Positions 50,840 through 58,667 of a stretch of 64,000 nucleotides of DNA are shown one piece after another. Source of the DNA: an uncultured Helicobacter sp. (GTDB lineage: Bacteria; Campylobacterota; Campylobacteria; Campylobacterales; Helicobacteraceae); contig CALVDZ010000006.1 in NCBI GenBank assembly GCA_944326445.1, positions 1 through 64,000 on the forward strand, given 5' to 3'. Position 1 is the stretch's first letter, and each line of letters opens with the position of its first letter. The notes beneath the pieces are model-generated. The model had not been told where the DNA came from. It was given only the letters and a program-made list of their open reading frames with translations, and did no database searches. A program made the translations under genes and the position numbers.

Positions 50840-51877
50840 GTGATGTCAAAAAAAGTAGCACTGCTAATGAGCGGTGGTGTGGATAGCTCCTATTGTGCCC
50901 ATCTGCTCAAATCCCAAGGCTATGAAGTGGTGGGAATCTACCTCAAACTCCACGACAAAGAAGCAAAACACGAAGTCTTTATCGCAAACTGCCAAAAGGT
51001 GAGCGCGGAGCTGGGCATAGAGTTTCATATCCTGCAAGCCCAAGCGGAGTTTAGGGCGATCGTGTATGATGAGTTTGTTAATGCTTACAAGCGCGGCGAG
51101 ACGCCAAACCCCTGCACGCTTTGCAATCCGCTTATCAAATTTGGCTTAGCCCTGCAGGAGGCAAAAAAGCTAGGCTGTGAGCATATCGCCACGGGGCATT
51201 ATGCTAAGATCACGCAATACAATGGGATAAAGCGAATCCAAAAGGCGCGTGATGAGACAAAAGATCAAAGCTACTTCCTCTATGCACTGCCACAAGAGGC
51301 GATAGATTCTATCATTTTCCCACTAGGGGATAGCCTCAAGGCAGAGATCAAACCCACCGCGCTCCAAATCCTGCCGTTTTTGGGCACACTAGAGACTTAT
51401 AAAGATTCTCAAGAGATTTGTTTTGTCGAGACGGATTATATCGATGTGCTCAAAAAACACGAGCAAGTCGAGCAAAAGGGCATAGTGCGCAACGCTCAAG
51501 GCGAAGTGGTGGGCGAGCATAATGGCTATATGCAATACACTATCGGCAAGCGCAAGGGCTTTAGAGTCTTTGGCGCGCACGAGCCCCATTATGTGATGGG
51601 GATAAATCCCGACAAAAACGAGCTCATCGTAGGCAGCAAAGAGGAGCTACAAACCAATATCGTGTATGCAGCCAACAAATCGCTTAATATCCCACTTACC
51701 AAGGAATTGTATGAAGTCAAAATCCGCTATCGCTCCACTCCTATCAAAGCGCGTGTGAGTGTGGAAAATGGCATCATCACTGCACAATTGCAAGAGAGTG
51801 CCTATGGCGTGGCAAAGGGACAGGCTCTCGTGGTGTATGATGGCGATGTGGTGCTTGGCGGAGGCGTGATAGTATAG
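50840..51877 (+). CDS. mnmA: tRNA 2-thiouridylase
   Basis: 345 residues. The PP-loop LLMSGGVDSSYCAHLL is at residues 9-24, the first catalytic Cys in ETPNPCTLCNPLIKFG (about 98) and the second in DSQEICFVETDYIDVL (about 196), with DETKDQSYFLYALPQ between. It thiolates U34 of Glu, Gln and Lys tRNAs. AAAGGA precedes the start; the GTG at 50840 or the ATG at 50843 can be used. Its 3' end is followed by a long hairpin at 51887-51969. Confidence 0.96.
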   Translation: MMSKKVALLMSGGVDSSYCAHLLKSQGYEVVGIYLKLHDKEAKHEVFIANCQKVSAELGIEFHILQAQAEFRAIVYDEFVNAYKRGETPNPCTLCNPLIKFGLALQEAKKLGCEHIATGHYAKITQYNGIKRIQKARDETKDQSYFLYALPQEAIDSIIFPLGDSLKAEIKPTALQILPFLGTLETYKDSQEICFVETDYIDVLKKHEQVEQKGIVRNAQGEVVGEHNGYMQYTIGKRKGFRVFGAHEPHYVMGINPDKNELIVGSKEELQTNIVYAANKSLNIPLTKELYEVKIRYRSTPIKARVSVENGIITAQLQESAYGVAKGQALVVYDGDVVLGGGVIV

Positions 51878-51886
51878 AATCTTATT

Positions 51887-51969
51887 AAGGGCTAGGATTT
51901 ACAAAGGCTGTGGATTCAAACCACACAAGCTTAAATCCAAAAGATTTTCAAAAGCATGTCCTAGCCCTT
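51887..51969. ncRNA. Candidate structured RNA with three-way junction
   Basis: An exact 11-bp inverted repeat (51887-51897 AAGGGCTAGGA with 51959-51969 TCCTAGCCCTT) encloses two smaller stems: TGTGG/CCACA (51909-51925, 7-nt loop ATTCAAA) and AAATC/GATTT (51933-51947). It sits in the 148-bp gap between the converging 3' ends of mnmA and engB. There is no U-tract typical of a terminator. It is not a tRNA: size and arms do not fit. It could be a 3' processing structure or a small RNA on either strand. Confidence 0.4.
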
Positions 51970-52025
51970 GGTGTGTTATGGCGTTTGTTGGGTTTGTAGT
52001 CTTTTTGTGGGATTGGTGGCGCACC

Positions 52026-52631
52026 TCACGCCTCGCCTAGCACTCTCTCTAGCACAAAGGCGCGCAAATCCTCTGTGGTGGGGATTTTTAGCTTTGGGTT
52101 ATGCTGTGTGCTGCTAAGCAATGCGCGGGCGTTTTTGAGTTTATTGAGCTCGCTTTGGGTGAGCTTATCGGCTTTGGTAAAGATTGTGAGGATCTCCTGA
52201 TCCCCGCGCTTAAAGCCCTCAATCAGTGCGCGCACCTCATCATCTTGCGCTAGCTTTGGGTGGCGCGCATCGCGCAAATGGATAAAGAGCCTGATACTCC
52301 CTCGCTGTCGCAAAAACTCCAGCAAATGCTGCTCCCACTTAGCCTTTATCTCCTTGCTCACTTTCGCATACCCAAACCCGGGCAAATCCACAAACACAAG
52401 CGGGATTGTCTCGCTCTCGCGCACAAATTCCACGCTAAAAAAATTTATAAGCTGTGTCTTACCCGGCGTGGCGGAGCTTTTGGCAAGTTTTTTGCCTAGC
52501 AGGAGATTGAGCAGGCTCGATTTGCCCACATTGCTACGCCCTAGGAATACAACCTCGCTGTGCTGCGCACTCGGGGCTTGGGCGATATGCTGTGCGCTAG
52601 TGAGGAAGCGCGCGTTTTTGGCGATCATCAT
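52026..52631 (-). CDS. engB: Ribosome biogenesis GTPase EngB (YsxC)
   Basis: 201 residues with GTPase motifs VVFLGRSNVGKSSLLNLLLG (G1), TPGKTQLINFF (G2), FVDLPGFGYAKV (G3) and FTKADKL (G4). It acts in 50S subunit assembly. lptA lies 9 bp upstream on the same strand, as in H. pylori (HP1567-HP1568). Confidence 0.95.
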   Translation of the reverse strand: MMIAKNARFLTSAQHIAQAPSAQHSEVVFLGRSNVGKSSLLNLLLGKKLAKSSATPGKTQLINFFSVEFVRESETIPLVFVDLPGFGYAKVSKEIKAKWEQHLLEFLRQRGSIRLFIHLRDARHPKLAQDDEVRALIEGFKRGDQEILTIFTKADKLTQSELNKLKNARALLSSTQHNPKLKIPTTEDLRAFVLERVLGEA

Positions 52632-52640
52632 ACACGCGCC

Positions 52641-53171
52641 TCATTTGCCCTTAGCATTGCCCTTTGGCTTAGAATCTTTTGCTTTAGAATCCTTATCCTC
52701 GTCCTCATCGAGCAAAAATATCAGCGTCGTGGGCTTATCTTTAGCACCTTCTGAATACGCCTGCCCCTGTTTGTTGTTTAGCGTCATAAACTCCCCTGTG
52801 ATGGTATTGGGGCTATCTTTTTCTTGAATCTTAGCGTTTTCATAGAGGCGATACTCGTCTTTGAGCGTATCATACACGACTTTTTGCGCGCTGCCATTTA
52901 TCTTCCTACCATCTTCTGTCTCTACGTAGAATCTCACATTGCCCGTGGCGGTGTATTCTAGGGGCTTGCGCTTTTTGTCGGTTTTGATGACTACCTTGTC
53001 CGCCCAAAGCTTGTCGTTGGCTTTTTTGACAAACACATCGGAGTTGAGCTCGATGAGGTTGGTCCTGTCATCGCTACGGAAAGTTTTGGCATTAACCTCT
53101 AGTTTTTCCGCGCCTAGCAGTGCGTGTGCCACCACAGCTATCACGGCTATTATGAGAGCAAATCTTTTCAT
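52641..53171 (-). CDS. lptA: LPS transport periplasmic protein LptA
   Basis: 176 residues. A signal peptide (MKRFALIIAVIAVVAHALLGA) is followed by the OstA beta-jellyroll (KLEVNAKTFRSDDRTNLIELNSDVFVKKAND..., GNVRFYVETEDGRKINGSAQKVVYD). It bridges the inner and outer membranes in LPS export. The C-terminal DEDEDKDSKAKDSKPKGNAKGK is a charged tail. lptC is not adjacent. Confidence 0.88.
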   Translation of the reverse strand: MKRFALIIAVIAVVAHALLGAEKLEVNAKTFRSDDRTNLIELNSDVFVKKANDKLWADKVVIKTDKKRKPLEYTATGNVRFYVETEDGRKINGSAQKVVYDTLKDEYRLYENAKIQEKDSPNTITGEFMTLNNKQGQAYSEGAKDKPTTLIFLLDEDEDKDSKAKDSKPKGNAKGK

Positions 53172-53186
53172 ACGCCACCTTAGATT

Positions 53187-54269
53187 CTATGTTTTTTTGG
53201 GGATTGGGATTATAAGCTTTTGGTTGATTGAAAGCCGCGTGGTGCTTAAGCCATTGACGCGTTTTAGCTCATTGATACTTGTTTTGTATTGGCGTGCGAT
53301 GGAGCTTAGCGTATCGCCCTTTTGGACTTTGTGCATCATAAAGGCGGAGTTTGGCTGATAGTTCGCGTCAAAATGCTGCTTAAAGCGCGCGAGCTTCTCG
53401 TATGGCAGATAGACATTGTATTCCTTATCGCCCGCTCCGGGGGGCAAAAACGCGTATTTAAAGTGCATATTATAGCTGCGCAATTCATTTAGCGACATTC
53501 CCGCACTTTGGGCGATGATGCCTAGGGGCACACCGCTTTTTAGCTTTAAAATCGCTAGGGTATCAGTCGCGCCACGATTGAGGAGGTATTCAGAATCGTT
53601 GCTTTTCAAAAAATCCGCGTCGTTAAACACCAAGCTCATCGCCACAATCTTGCGGATATAGTTGCGCGTTTCGGGCGGGAGGTATTTTTTGTCCTCATCG
53701 AGCAGGGTTTGGAGCGAGCTATCGCCCCCGGCTTCCTCTATGGCTTTTTGTAATCGCGCATAACCACAATTATACGCCATCATCGCGAGATACCACTCCC
53801 CTGTGAGGTTATAGAGCTGTTTTAGGTAGGTGATGGCTGCCTGCGTGCTTTTGATAGGATCTTGTCGCTCATCGATATAGTCGTTTATCTCTAGCCCTAG
53901 CCCCTTAGCCGTAGCGGGCATAAACTGCCAAATGCCCGAGGCTTTTTTGGAACTTTTGGCATTGATGATAAACTCCGATTCCACCATCGCGAGGAATAAA
54001 AACTCTTGGGGCAAGCCCTCTTGGGCTATCATACTGCGGATAATGGGGATAAAGGTGTAGCTATTGTCAAATCGCTTGAGAAAATACTGCGCGCTAGATT
54101 CTATCGCGTCGCGCTGATCTGCCTGCTCGGGCAAAAAGTCATAGCCTAGCCCAAAAGATTGCAAAATCTTTGGCGTATGCCCATCACTATGCACAAAGGA
54201 ATAATACTCCTCCCCCGCGCAGCTTAGCACCATCATCGCGCCCAAAAGTATGCTTCTTAAGCACTTCAT
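53187..54269 (-). CDS. mltD: Membrane-bound lytic murein transglycosylase with LysM domain
   Basis: 360 residues: signal peptide (about 1-19), SLT domain (about 75-225) with catalytic Glu in EFLFLAMVESEFIINAKSSKKASGIWQFMP and the later MAYNCGYARLQKAI, and a C-terminal LysM (about 308-355, KVQKGDTLSSIARQYKTSINELKRVNG). It cuts peptidoglycan with anhydro-ring formation. It corresponds to HP1572, next to tatD (HP1573), which overlaps it by 4 bp. Confidence 0.92.
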   Translation of the reverse strand: MKCLRSILLGAMMVLSCAGEEYYSFVHSDGHTPKILQSFGLGYDFLPEQADQRDAIESSAQYFLKRFDNSYTFIPIIRSMIAQEGLPQEFLFLAMVESEFIINAKSSKKASGIWQFMPATAKGLGLEINDYIDERQDPIKSTQAAITYLKQLYNLTGEWYLAMMAYNCGYARLQKAIEEAGGDSSLQTLLDEDKKYLPPETRNYIRKIVAMSLVFNDADFLKSNDSEYLLNRGATDTLAILKLKSGVPLGIIAQSAGMSLNELRSYNMHFKYAFLPPGAGDKEYNVYLPYEKLARFKQHFDANYQPNSAFMMHKVQKGDTLSSIARQYKTSINELKRVNGLSTTRLSINQKLIIPIPKKT

Positions 54270-55078
54270 AGGGCTTGCTCCGCCTCCGCCTCCATACTCG
54301 CGCAGGCGGCATAGATTGGCGGCACTTGACTAAAGAGTTTGTAGGCATTTTGCGTGCTTATGGTGTGAATCTCTGTAGGCGTGCGGTGGAGTATCTCAGC
54401 GATTTTCTCCGCGATAAGCGGGATATACTTTGGCTCATTGCGCTCTCCTCTGTGTGGGTGGGGCGTGAGATAGGGCGCATCCGTCTCTAGCAGCAAGCGA
54501 TCTAGTGGCACTGATGGCAGCACTTCTATGAGCCTACGCGCGTTTTTAAAGGTGCAAACCCCGCCAATGCCATAATAAAAATTTTCAAGCCCTAGCAAGA
54601 TTCTATCGGCGTTAAAGCAATGCAACACGCCTCTAAGATTTGGGTAGTTTTTTAGAATCTCAAAGGCATCGTTTGACGCCTCGCGAATATGCACGATAAG
54701 CGGTTTGTCAAGCTCTAGGGCGAGCTCAATCTGTGTGACAAAAAGCTCCTTTTGGCGCGCTTTATACGCCTCCACTTCTGAATCTGGCAAGCGAAAATAA
54801 TCTAGCCCACACTCCCCGATAGCCACGCACTTCTCATCGCGCGCGAACTCTAGGAGCAAATCCCTATCAAAGCTCTCAAGCTCACAGGGGTGAATCCCCG
54901 CTGCAAAATAAATAGACTCGTAGCGATGTGCTATGTCCCTAGCCCTAGGGAGATCGCCACCAAACGCGCCGGGTATGATAATCTGCCTAACCCCCGCACT
55001 AAAAGCCTCACTAATCACGCTATCCAAATCCCCATCATAGGCTTGTGAATCCAAATGGCAATGCGTATCAATCATCAT
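54266..55078 (-). CDS. tatD: TatD-family metal-dependent hydrolase
   Basis: 270 residues. DTHCHLDSQAYDGDLDSVI (two His metal ligands), AAGIHPCELES, IGECGLDYFR (Glu), IVHIREASNDAFEIL (His), HCFNADRILLG (His) and LLETDAPYLTPHPHRGERNEP (Asp) mark a TatD deoxyribonuclease. The end (QNAYKLFSQV) is typical. The start at 55078 or one codon later fits; no other ATG gives the first His block. Confidence 0.93.
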   Translation of the reverse strand: MMIDTHCHLDSQAYDGDLDSVISEAFSAGVRQIIIPGAFGGDLPRARDIAHRYESIYFAAGIHPCELESFDRDLLLEFARDEKCVAIGECGLDYFRLPDSEVEAYKARQKELFVTQIELALELDKPLIVHIREASNDAFEILKNYPNLRGVLHCFNADRILLGLENFYYGIGGVCTFKNARRLIEVLPSVPLDRLLLETDAPYLTPHPHRGERNEPKYIPLIAEKIAEILHRTPTEIHTISTQNAYKLFSQVPPIYAACASMEAEAEQAL

Positions 55079-55167
55079 CGTCTAAAAAACCTTTGAGAAA
55101 AATTGTGATAGAATTTTTGATAATGAAAGCTACATTGTAGCACAAGTAAGTTTAAGCAAGGGTTGTG

Positions 55168-55809
55168 ATGTTTAGTGGGCTTATCAGAGAGATTGGCAAA
55201 ATCGCGAGTTTGAGAGGCAATAGGCTTAGCGTGCTGTGTGAGTATGAGCCTCGTATCGGAGATTCTATCGCGGTTAATGGCGTGTGCCTCACGGCTATAG
55301 AATCTAGCAAAAAAGGCTTTGTCGCCGAGCTGAGCGAGACGACAAAATCCCTCATTGCTTTAGAAAATTTTTCGCCCAACGCCCCCGTGCATATCGAGCC
55401 GGCTTTGCGCGCGGATTCTCGGCTAGATGGGCATATCGTGCAGGGGCATATCGATGGCATAGGCGTGATAGAGGCTATCACCCACCACGCCGCGCAAAGC
55501 GATTTTTTCCTAAGCACCGCGCCACAGACGCTAAAAGCGATTTTGCCCAAAGGCTCCATCAGCGTAGATGGCGTCAGTCTCACGATTGTGGATGTCGCGC
55601 CTAGTGGCTTTTGGCTCACGATTATCCCCCACACGCTGCACAACACGCTCTTTAAAACCTACAAACTCTCCCAACGCGTAAATCTCGAAACCGATATGTT
55701 TGTGCGCAACACCCTAGCAATCCTCCAAAACCTCCAAGCCCATAACCAAATCCCCACGCGCTCCCCAAAATCGTGGGCGAGTATAGATTCTATCCAGCTT
55801 GCCTTCTAG
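55168..55809 (+). CDS. ribE: Riboflavin synthase alpha chain
   Basis: 213 residues from the ATG at 55168; a GTG one codon earlier is an alternative. Two tandem lumazine-binding halves: MFSGLIREIGKIASL...IGDSIAVNGVCLTAIE and GHIVQGHIDGIGVIEAI...ISVDGVSLTIVDVAPSGFWLTIIPHTLHNT. The MFSGLI start and two VNGVCLT/VDGVSLT motifs are diagnostic. It dismutates two 6,7-dimethyl-8-ribityllumazine molecules. H. pylori names it ribC (HP1574). The stop is 2 bp before flhX. Confidence 0.95.
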   Translation: MFSGLIREIGKIASLRGNRLSVLCEYEPRIGDSIAVNGVCLTAIESSKKGFVAELSETTKSLIALENFSPNAPVHIEPALRADSRLDGHIVQGHIDGIGVIEAITHHAAQSDFFLSTAPQTLKAILPKGSISVDGVSLTIVDVAPSGFWLTIIPHTLHNTLFKTYKLSQRVNLETDMFVRNTLAILQNLQAHNQIPTRSPKSWASIDSIQLAF

Positions 55810-55811
55810 CA

Positions 55812-56093
55812 ATGCCAAAGCCATTTGCCAAAGCCGCAGCACTCGCGTATAATGCCGCCACACACAATGCCCCAAAAGTCGTAGCAAGCGGCAGGGGCGA
55901 GGTGGCTATGCGTATCATCGCTAAAGCAAAGGAGTTTGAAGTGCCGCTATTTTGTAATGAAGCGTTGGTGGATTCACTGCTTAATGCGCCGCTAGATTCA
56001 GAAATCGCGCCCGAGCTGTATGTAGCGGTATCGCGTGTGTTTGCGTGGATTATCCGATGTGAGAGAAGCGCGCAGCTAAGCCAAAAGGAGTGA
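55812..56093 (+). CDS. flhX: FlhB C-terminal-domain homologue FlhX
   Basis: 93 residues matching only the cytoplasmic C-terminal domain of FlhB: NAPKVVASGRGEVAMRIIAKAKEFEVPLF...ELYVAVSRVFAWIIR. The autocleavage motif NPTH is NAATH at residues 14-18 in this protein. FlhX in H. pylori (HP1575) can replace the cleaved FlhB C-domain and lies after riboflavin synthase there too. It overlaps no gene; the ABC gene begins 2 bp after its stop. Confidence 0.88.
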   Translation: MPKPFAKAAALAYNAATHNAPKVVASGRGEVAMRIIAKAKEFEVPLFCNEALVDSLLNAPLDSEIAPELYVAVSRVFAWIIRCERSAQLSQKE

Positions 56094-56095
56094 AA

Positions 56096-56740
56096 ATGGA
56101 GTTACTAAGCGCACAAAACTTAAGCCATAGCTTTGATTATACAATCTATGAGGGATTAAACCTCACGCTAAATGCGGGCGAGAAAATCGCCATAATCGGC
56201 GTGAGTGGGAGCGGGAAAAGCACGATTTTAAACAACCTCTCTACAATGCTAAAACCAACAAGCGGAGTGGTAAATATCCTACAATCTCGCGATATTTACG
56301 CGCTTAGAGCACAGGAGCTGCTGCGCATACGCCGCTATGAGCTTGGCATTATTTTTCAAGCGCACTATCTCTTTCGCGGATTTGATGTCAGAGAAAATCT
56401 CGAGCTAGCAAGCATAATGAGCAATCAGCCTATTGATATGGAGTTACTCGAGCGATTTGAGATAGCCCACACACTCAAGCAACAAATCGGCGAGCTAAGC
56501 GGAGGGCAGCAGCAACGCCTCTCTATCGCGAGGGTGCTTAGCAAAAAACCAAAGATTATCTTTGCCGATGAGCCCACGGGGAATTTGGATTCACAAACCG
56601 CGCATAAAGTGATGGAATGTGTGTTTGAGTATGTGAGGGCACAAAATGCCGGTATCATCATCGCCACCCACGATACGCATATCGCCCAAATGTGCGATAG
56701 AATCTACACGCTAGCAAACCATCGCCTTGTGCAGGTGTAG
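56096..56740 (+). CDS. ABC transporter ATP-binding protein (LolD/MacB-like)
   Basis: 214 residues from the ATG at 56096, with AAAAGGAG directly upstream. Walker A IGVSGSGKSTILNNL, Q-loop IFQAHYLFRGFDV, signature LSGGQQQRLSIARVL, Walker B IIFADEPTGNLDSQ, H-loop ATHDTH. The DEPTGNLD signature places it in the LolD/MacB/FtsE group, so it may drive lipoprotein or envelope export. No permease is adjacent. Confidence 0.85.
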   Translation: MELLSAQNLSHSFDYTIYEGLNLTLNAGEKIAIIGVSGSGKSTILNNLSTMLKPTSGVVNILQSRDIYALRAQELLRIRRYELGIIFQAHYLFRGFDVRENLELASIMSNQPIDMELLERFEIAHTLKQQIGELSGGQQQRLSIARVLSKKPKIIFADEPTGNLDSQTAHKVMECVFEYVRAQNAGIIIATHDTHIAQMCDRIYTLANHRLVQV

Positions 56741-56825
56741 TGCCTAGATTCTGCCCTCCTTAAAGACTTTATCAATAAACCTGCTATACAATACTTACAA
56801 AACACAATCCCTTTAAGGACAGGCA

Positions 56826-58439
56826 ATGCTACAAACCATCAACCTTTCAATGCGTTATCCGACAAAAAAACTCTTTGAAAATGTGAATCTAGTGCTAGAT
56901 TCTGGCAAGCGATATGGGCTCATTGGCGCAAATGGCGCGGGCAAATCGACTTTTTTAAAAATCCTAAGTGGGGCTTATGAGGCAAGCAGTGGCGAGGTAG
57001 TCATCGCGCCAAATGCGCGCCTTGGGGTGCTAGGACAGGATCAGTATGCCTTTGAATCTCTAAGCCTAAAAGACGCGGTGCTCATTGGCAACAAACGCCT
57101 CTATGACGCGCTAAAGCGCAAGGAATATCTGTATGAAAACGCGGATTTGAGCGATGAGGCGATCAATGAGGAGCTGGGCGAGCTTGAGATGATTTGTGCT
57201 GAGGAAGATCCGATGTATGAATACGATGTGGTGATAGAAAAGATTTTAGAAGACTTAGGATTCTCTGCTGACAAGCATAGTGAGCTAATGAGCACGCTCA
57301 CAGGGGGCGATAAGTTTAAGATTTTGCTCGCCCAAGTGCTTTTCCCAAAGCCCGATATTTTGCTCCTTGATGAGCCTACAAACAACCTCGACTTGCCCTC
57401 TATCGCGTGGCTAGAGGAAAACCTCAAGCGGCACGAGGGCACAATGGTAGTCATCAGCCACGATAGGCATTTTCTAAATAGCGTCTGCACGCATATTTTG
57501 GATATGGATTTTGGCGGTGTGCGCGAGTTTAGCGGGAATTATGATGATTGGTATATCGCCTCCACACTCATTGCCAAGCAGCAAGAAGCCGAGCGCAACA
57601 AAAAACTCAAAGAAAAAGAGGAGCTAGAGAGCTTTATCCGCCGCTTTTCTGCCAACGCCTCCAAAGCCAAGCAAGCCACAAGCCGCCAAAAGCAGCTAGA
57701 AAAGCTCGATATACAAAATCTCGCCGTGAGCTCGCGGCGCGATCCTAGTATCGTCTTTAAGCCAAACCGCGCTATTGGCAACGAAGCCCTAGAGTGCGAA
57801 AATATCTCCAAAAGCTATGGGGATAAAAAGGTGCTAGAAAATCTTAGCCTAAAGATTTTGCCCGGCGATAAAATCGCGCTTATCGGCGCAAATGGCGTGG
57901 GCAAAAGCACGCTAGTGCAGATTCTAGTAGAGGAGCTAGGGGCAGATAGTGGCGTAGTCAAGTGGGGCGCGACGATTGAGCGCAGTTATTTCCCCCAAAA
58001 TGTGAGCGAGGAGATAAGGGGCGAGGAGAGCCTCTATGAGTGGCTTAGGAGCTTTGATAAGAAAAAAGAGAGTGGCGAGATACGCAACGCGCTAGGGCGA
58101 ATGCTCTTTAGCGGGGAGGAACAGGAGAAGTCTATAAACGCGCTAAGCGGGGGCGAGAAGCACAGAATGGTGCTCAGCAAGATTATGCTTGAAGGCGGGA
58201 ATTTTTTGGTGCTTGATGAGCCCACCAACCACCTTGATTTAGAATCCATCATTGCCCTTGGCGAGGCACTCTATCGCTTTGGCGGGAATGTGCTATGCGT
58301 GAGCCACGATAGAGAGCTTATCGATGCGTATGCCAATCGTATCATCGAGCTTGTAGCAGTAGAAAATGGCGCAGCAAAAGTCATCGATTTCCGCGGGAGC
58401 TATGAGGAGTATTTAGAATCCAAAAATAGAGTGCATTGA
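56826..58439 (+). CDS. ABC-F family ATPase (YbiT/EttA-like)
   Basis: 537 residues with two ABC domains: GANGAGKSTFLKILSG and LTGGDKFKILLAQVLFPKPDILLLDEPTNNLD in the first, GANGVGKSTLVQIL and LSGGEKHRMVLSKIMLEGGNFLVLDEPTNHLD in the second. The linker (about 245-300, ERNKKLKEKEELESFIRRF) is charged and helical as in ABC-F proteins that act on the ribosome. No membrane segments. Most similar in form to YbiT. A copy of element A follows the stop. Confidence 0.92.
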   Translation: MLQTINLSMRYPTKKLFENVNLVLDSGKRYGLIGANGAGKSTFLKILSGAYEASSGEVVIAPNARLGVLGQDQYAFESLSLKDAVLIGNKRLYDALKRKEYLYENADLSDEAINEELGELEMICAEEDPMYEYDVVIEKILEDLGFSADKHSELMSTLTGGDKFKILLAQVLFPKPDILLLDEPTNNLDLPSIAWLEENLKRHEGTMVVISHDRHFLNSVCTHILDMDFGGVREFSGNYDDWYIASTLIAKQQEAERNKKLKEKEELESFIRRFSANASKAKQATSRQKQLEKLDIQNLAVSSRRDPSIVFKPNRAIGNEALECENISKSYGDKKVLENLSLKILPGDKIALIGANGVGKSTLVQILVEELGADSGVVKWGATIERSYFPQNVSEEIRGEESLYEWLRSFDKKKESGEIRNALGRMLFSGEEQEKSINALSGGEKHRMVLSKIMLEGGNFLVLDEPTNHLDLESIIALGEALYRFGGNVLCVSHDRELIDAYANRIIELVAVENGAAKVIDFRGSYEEYLESKNRVH

Positions 58440-58441
58440 TT

Positions 58442-58505
58442 TAATGCAAGTTTGTTTCACAAACTTGATACCGCTCGTGGCAAATGAATTGCCACTCGCT
58501 CCTCA
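58442..58505 (+). repeat. Element A copy 7 (partial)
   Basis: TTAATGCAAGTTTGTTTCACAAACTTG, then CGTGGCAAATGAATTGCCACTCG. The last hairpin is lost. It is placed 2 bp after the ABC-F stop, in the same orientation as the copy after miaA. Confidence 0.7.
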
Positions 58506-58667
58506 CAACCACAGCGGCGACTACCCTTATTAAGCAACCGATAAAGTTTAAGTTTTTGTTTCATTTCTATACAAAGTGAGAAAAAGCCCCTGCCAAAAAA
58601 TACCATATCTTACGCATTATCATAAAATATGCTATCTTAAGAAAAAGGACTTATTAAGGAGGATTTA

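Noticed and set aside
51887..51969. tRNA gene in the mnmA-engB gap
   Set aside because: The T-loop-like ATTCAAA is off register, the outer stem is 11 bp instead of 7, and there is no CCA end or anticodon arm.
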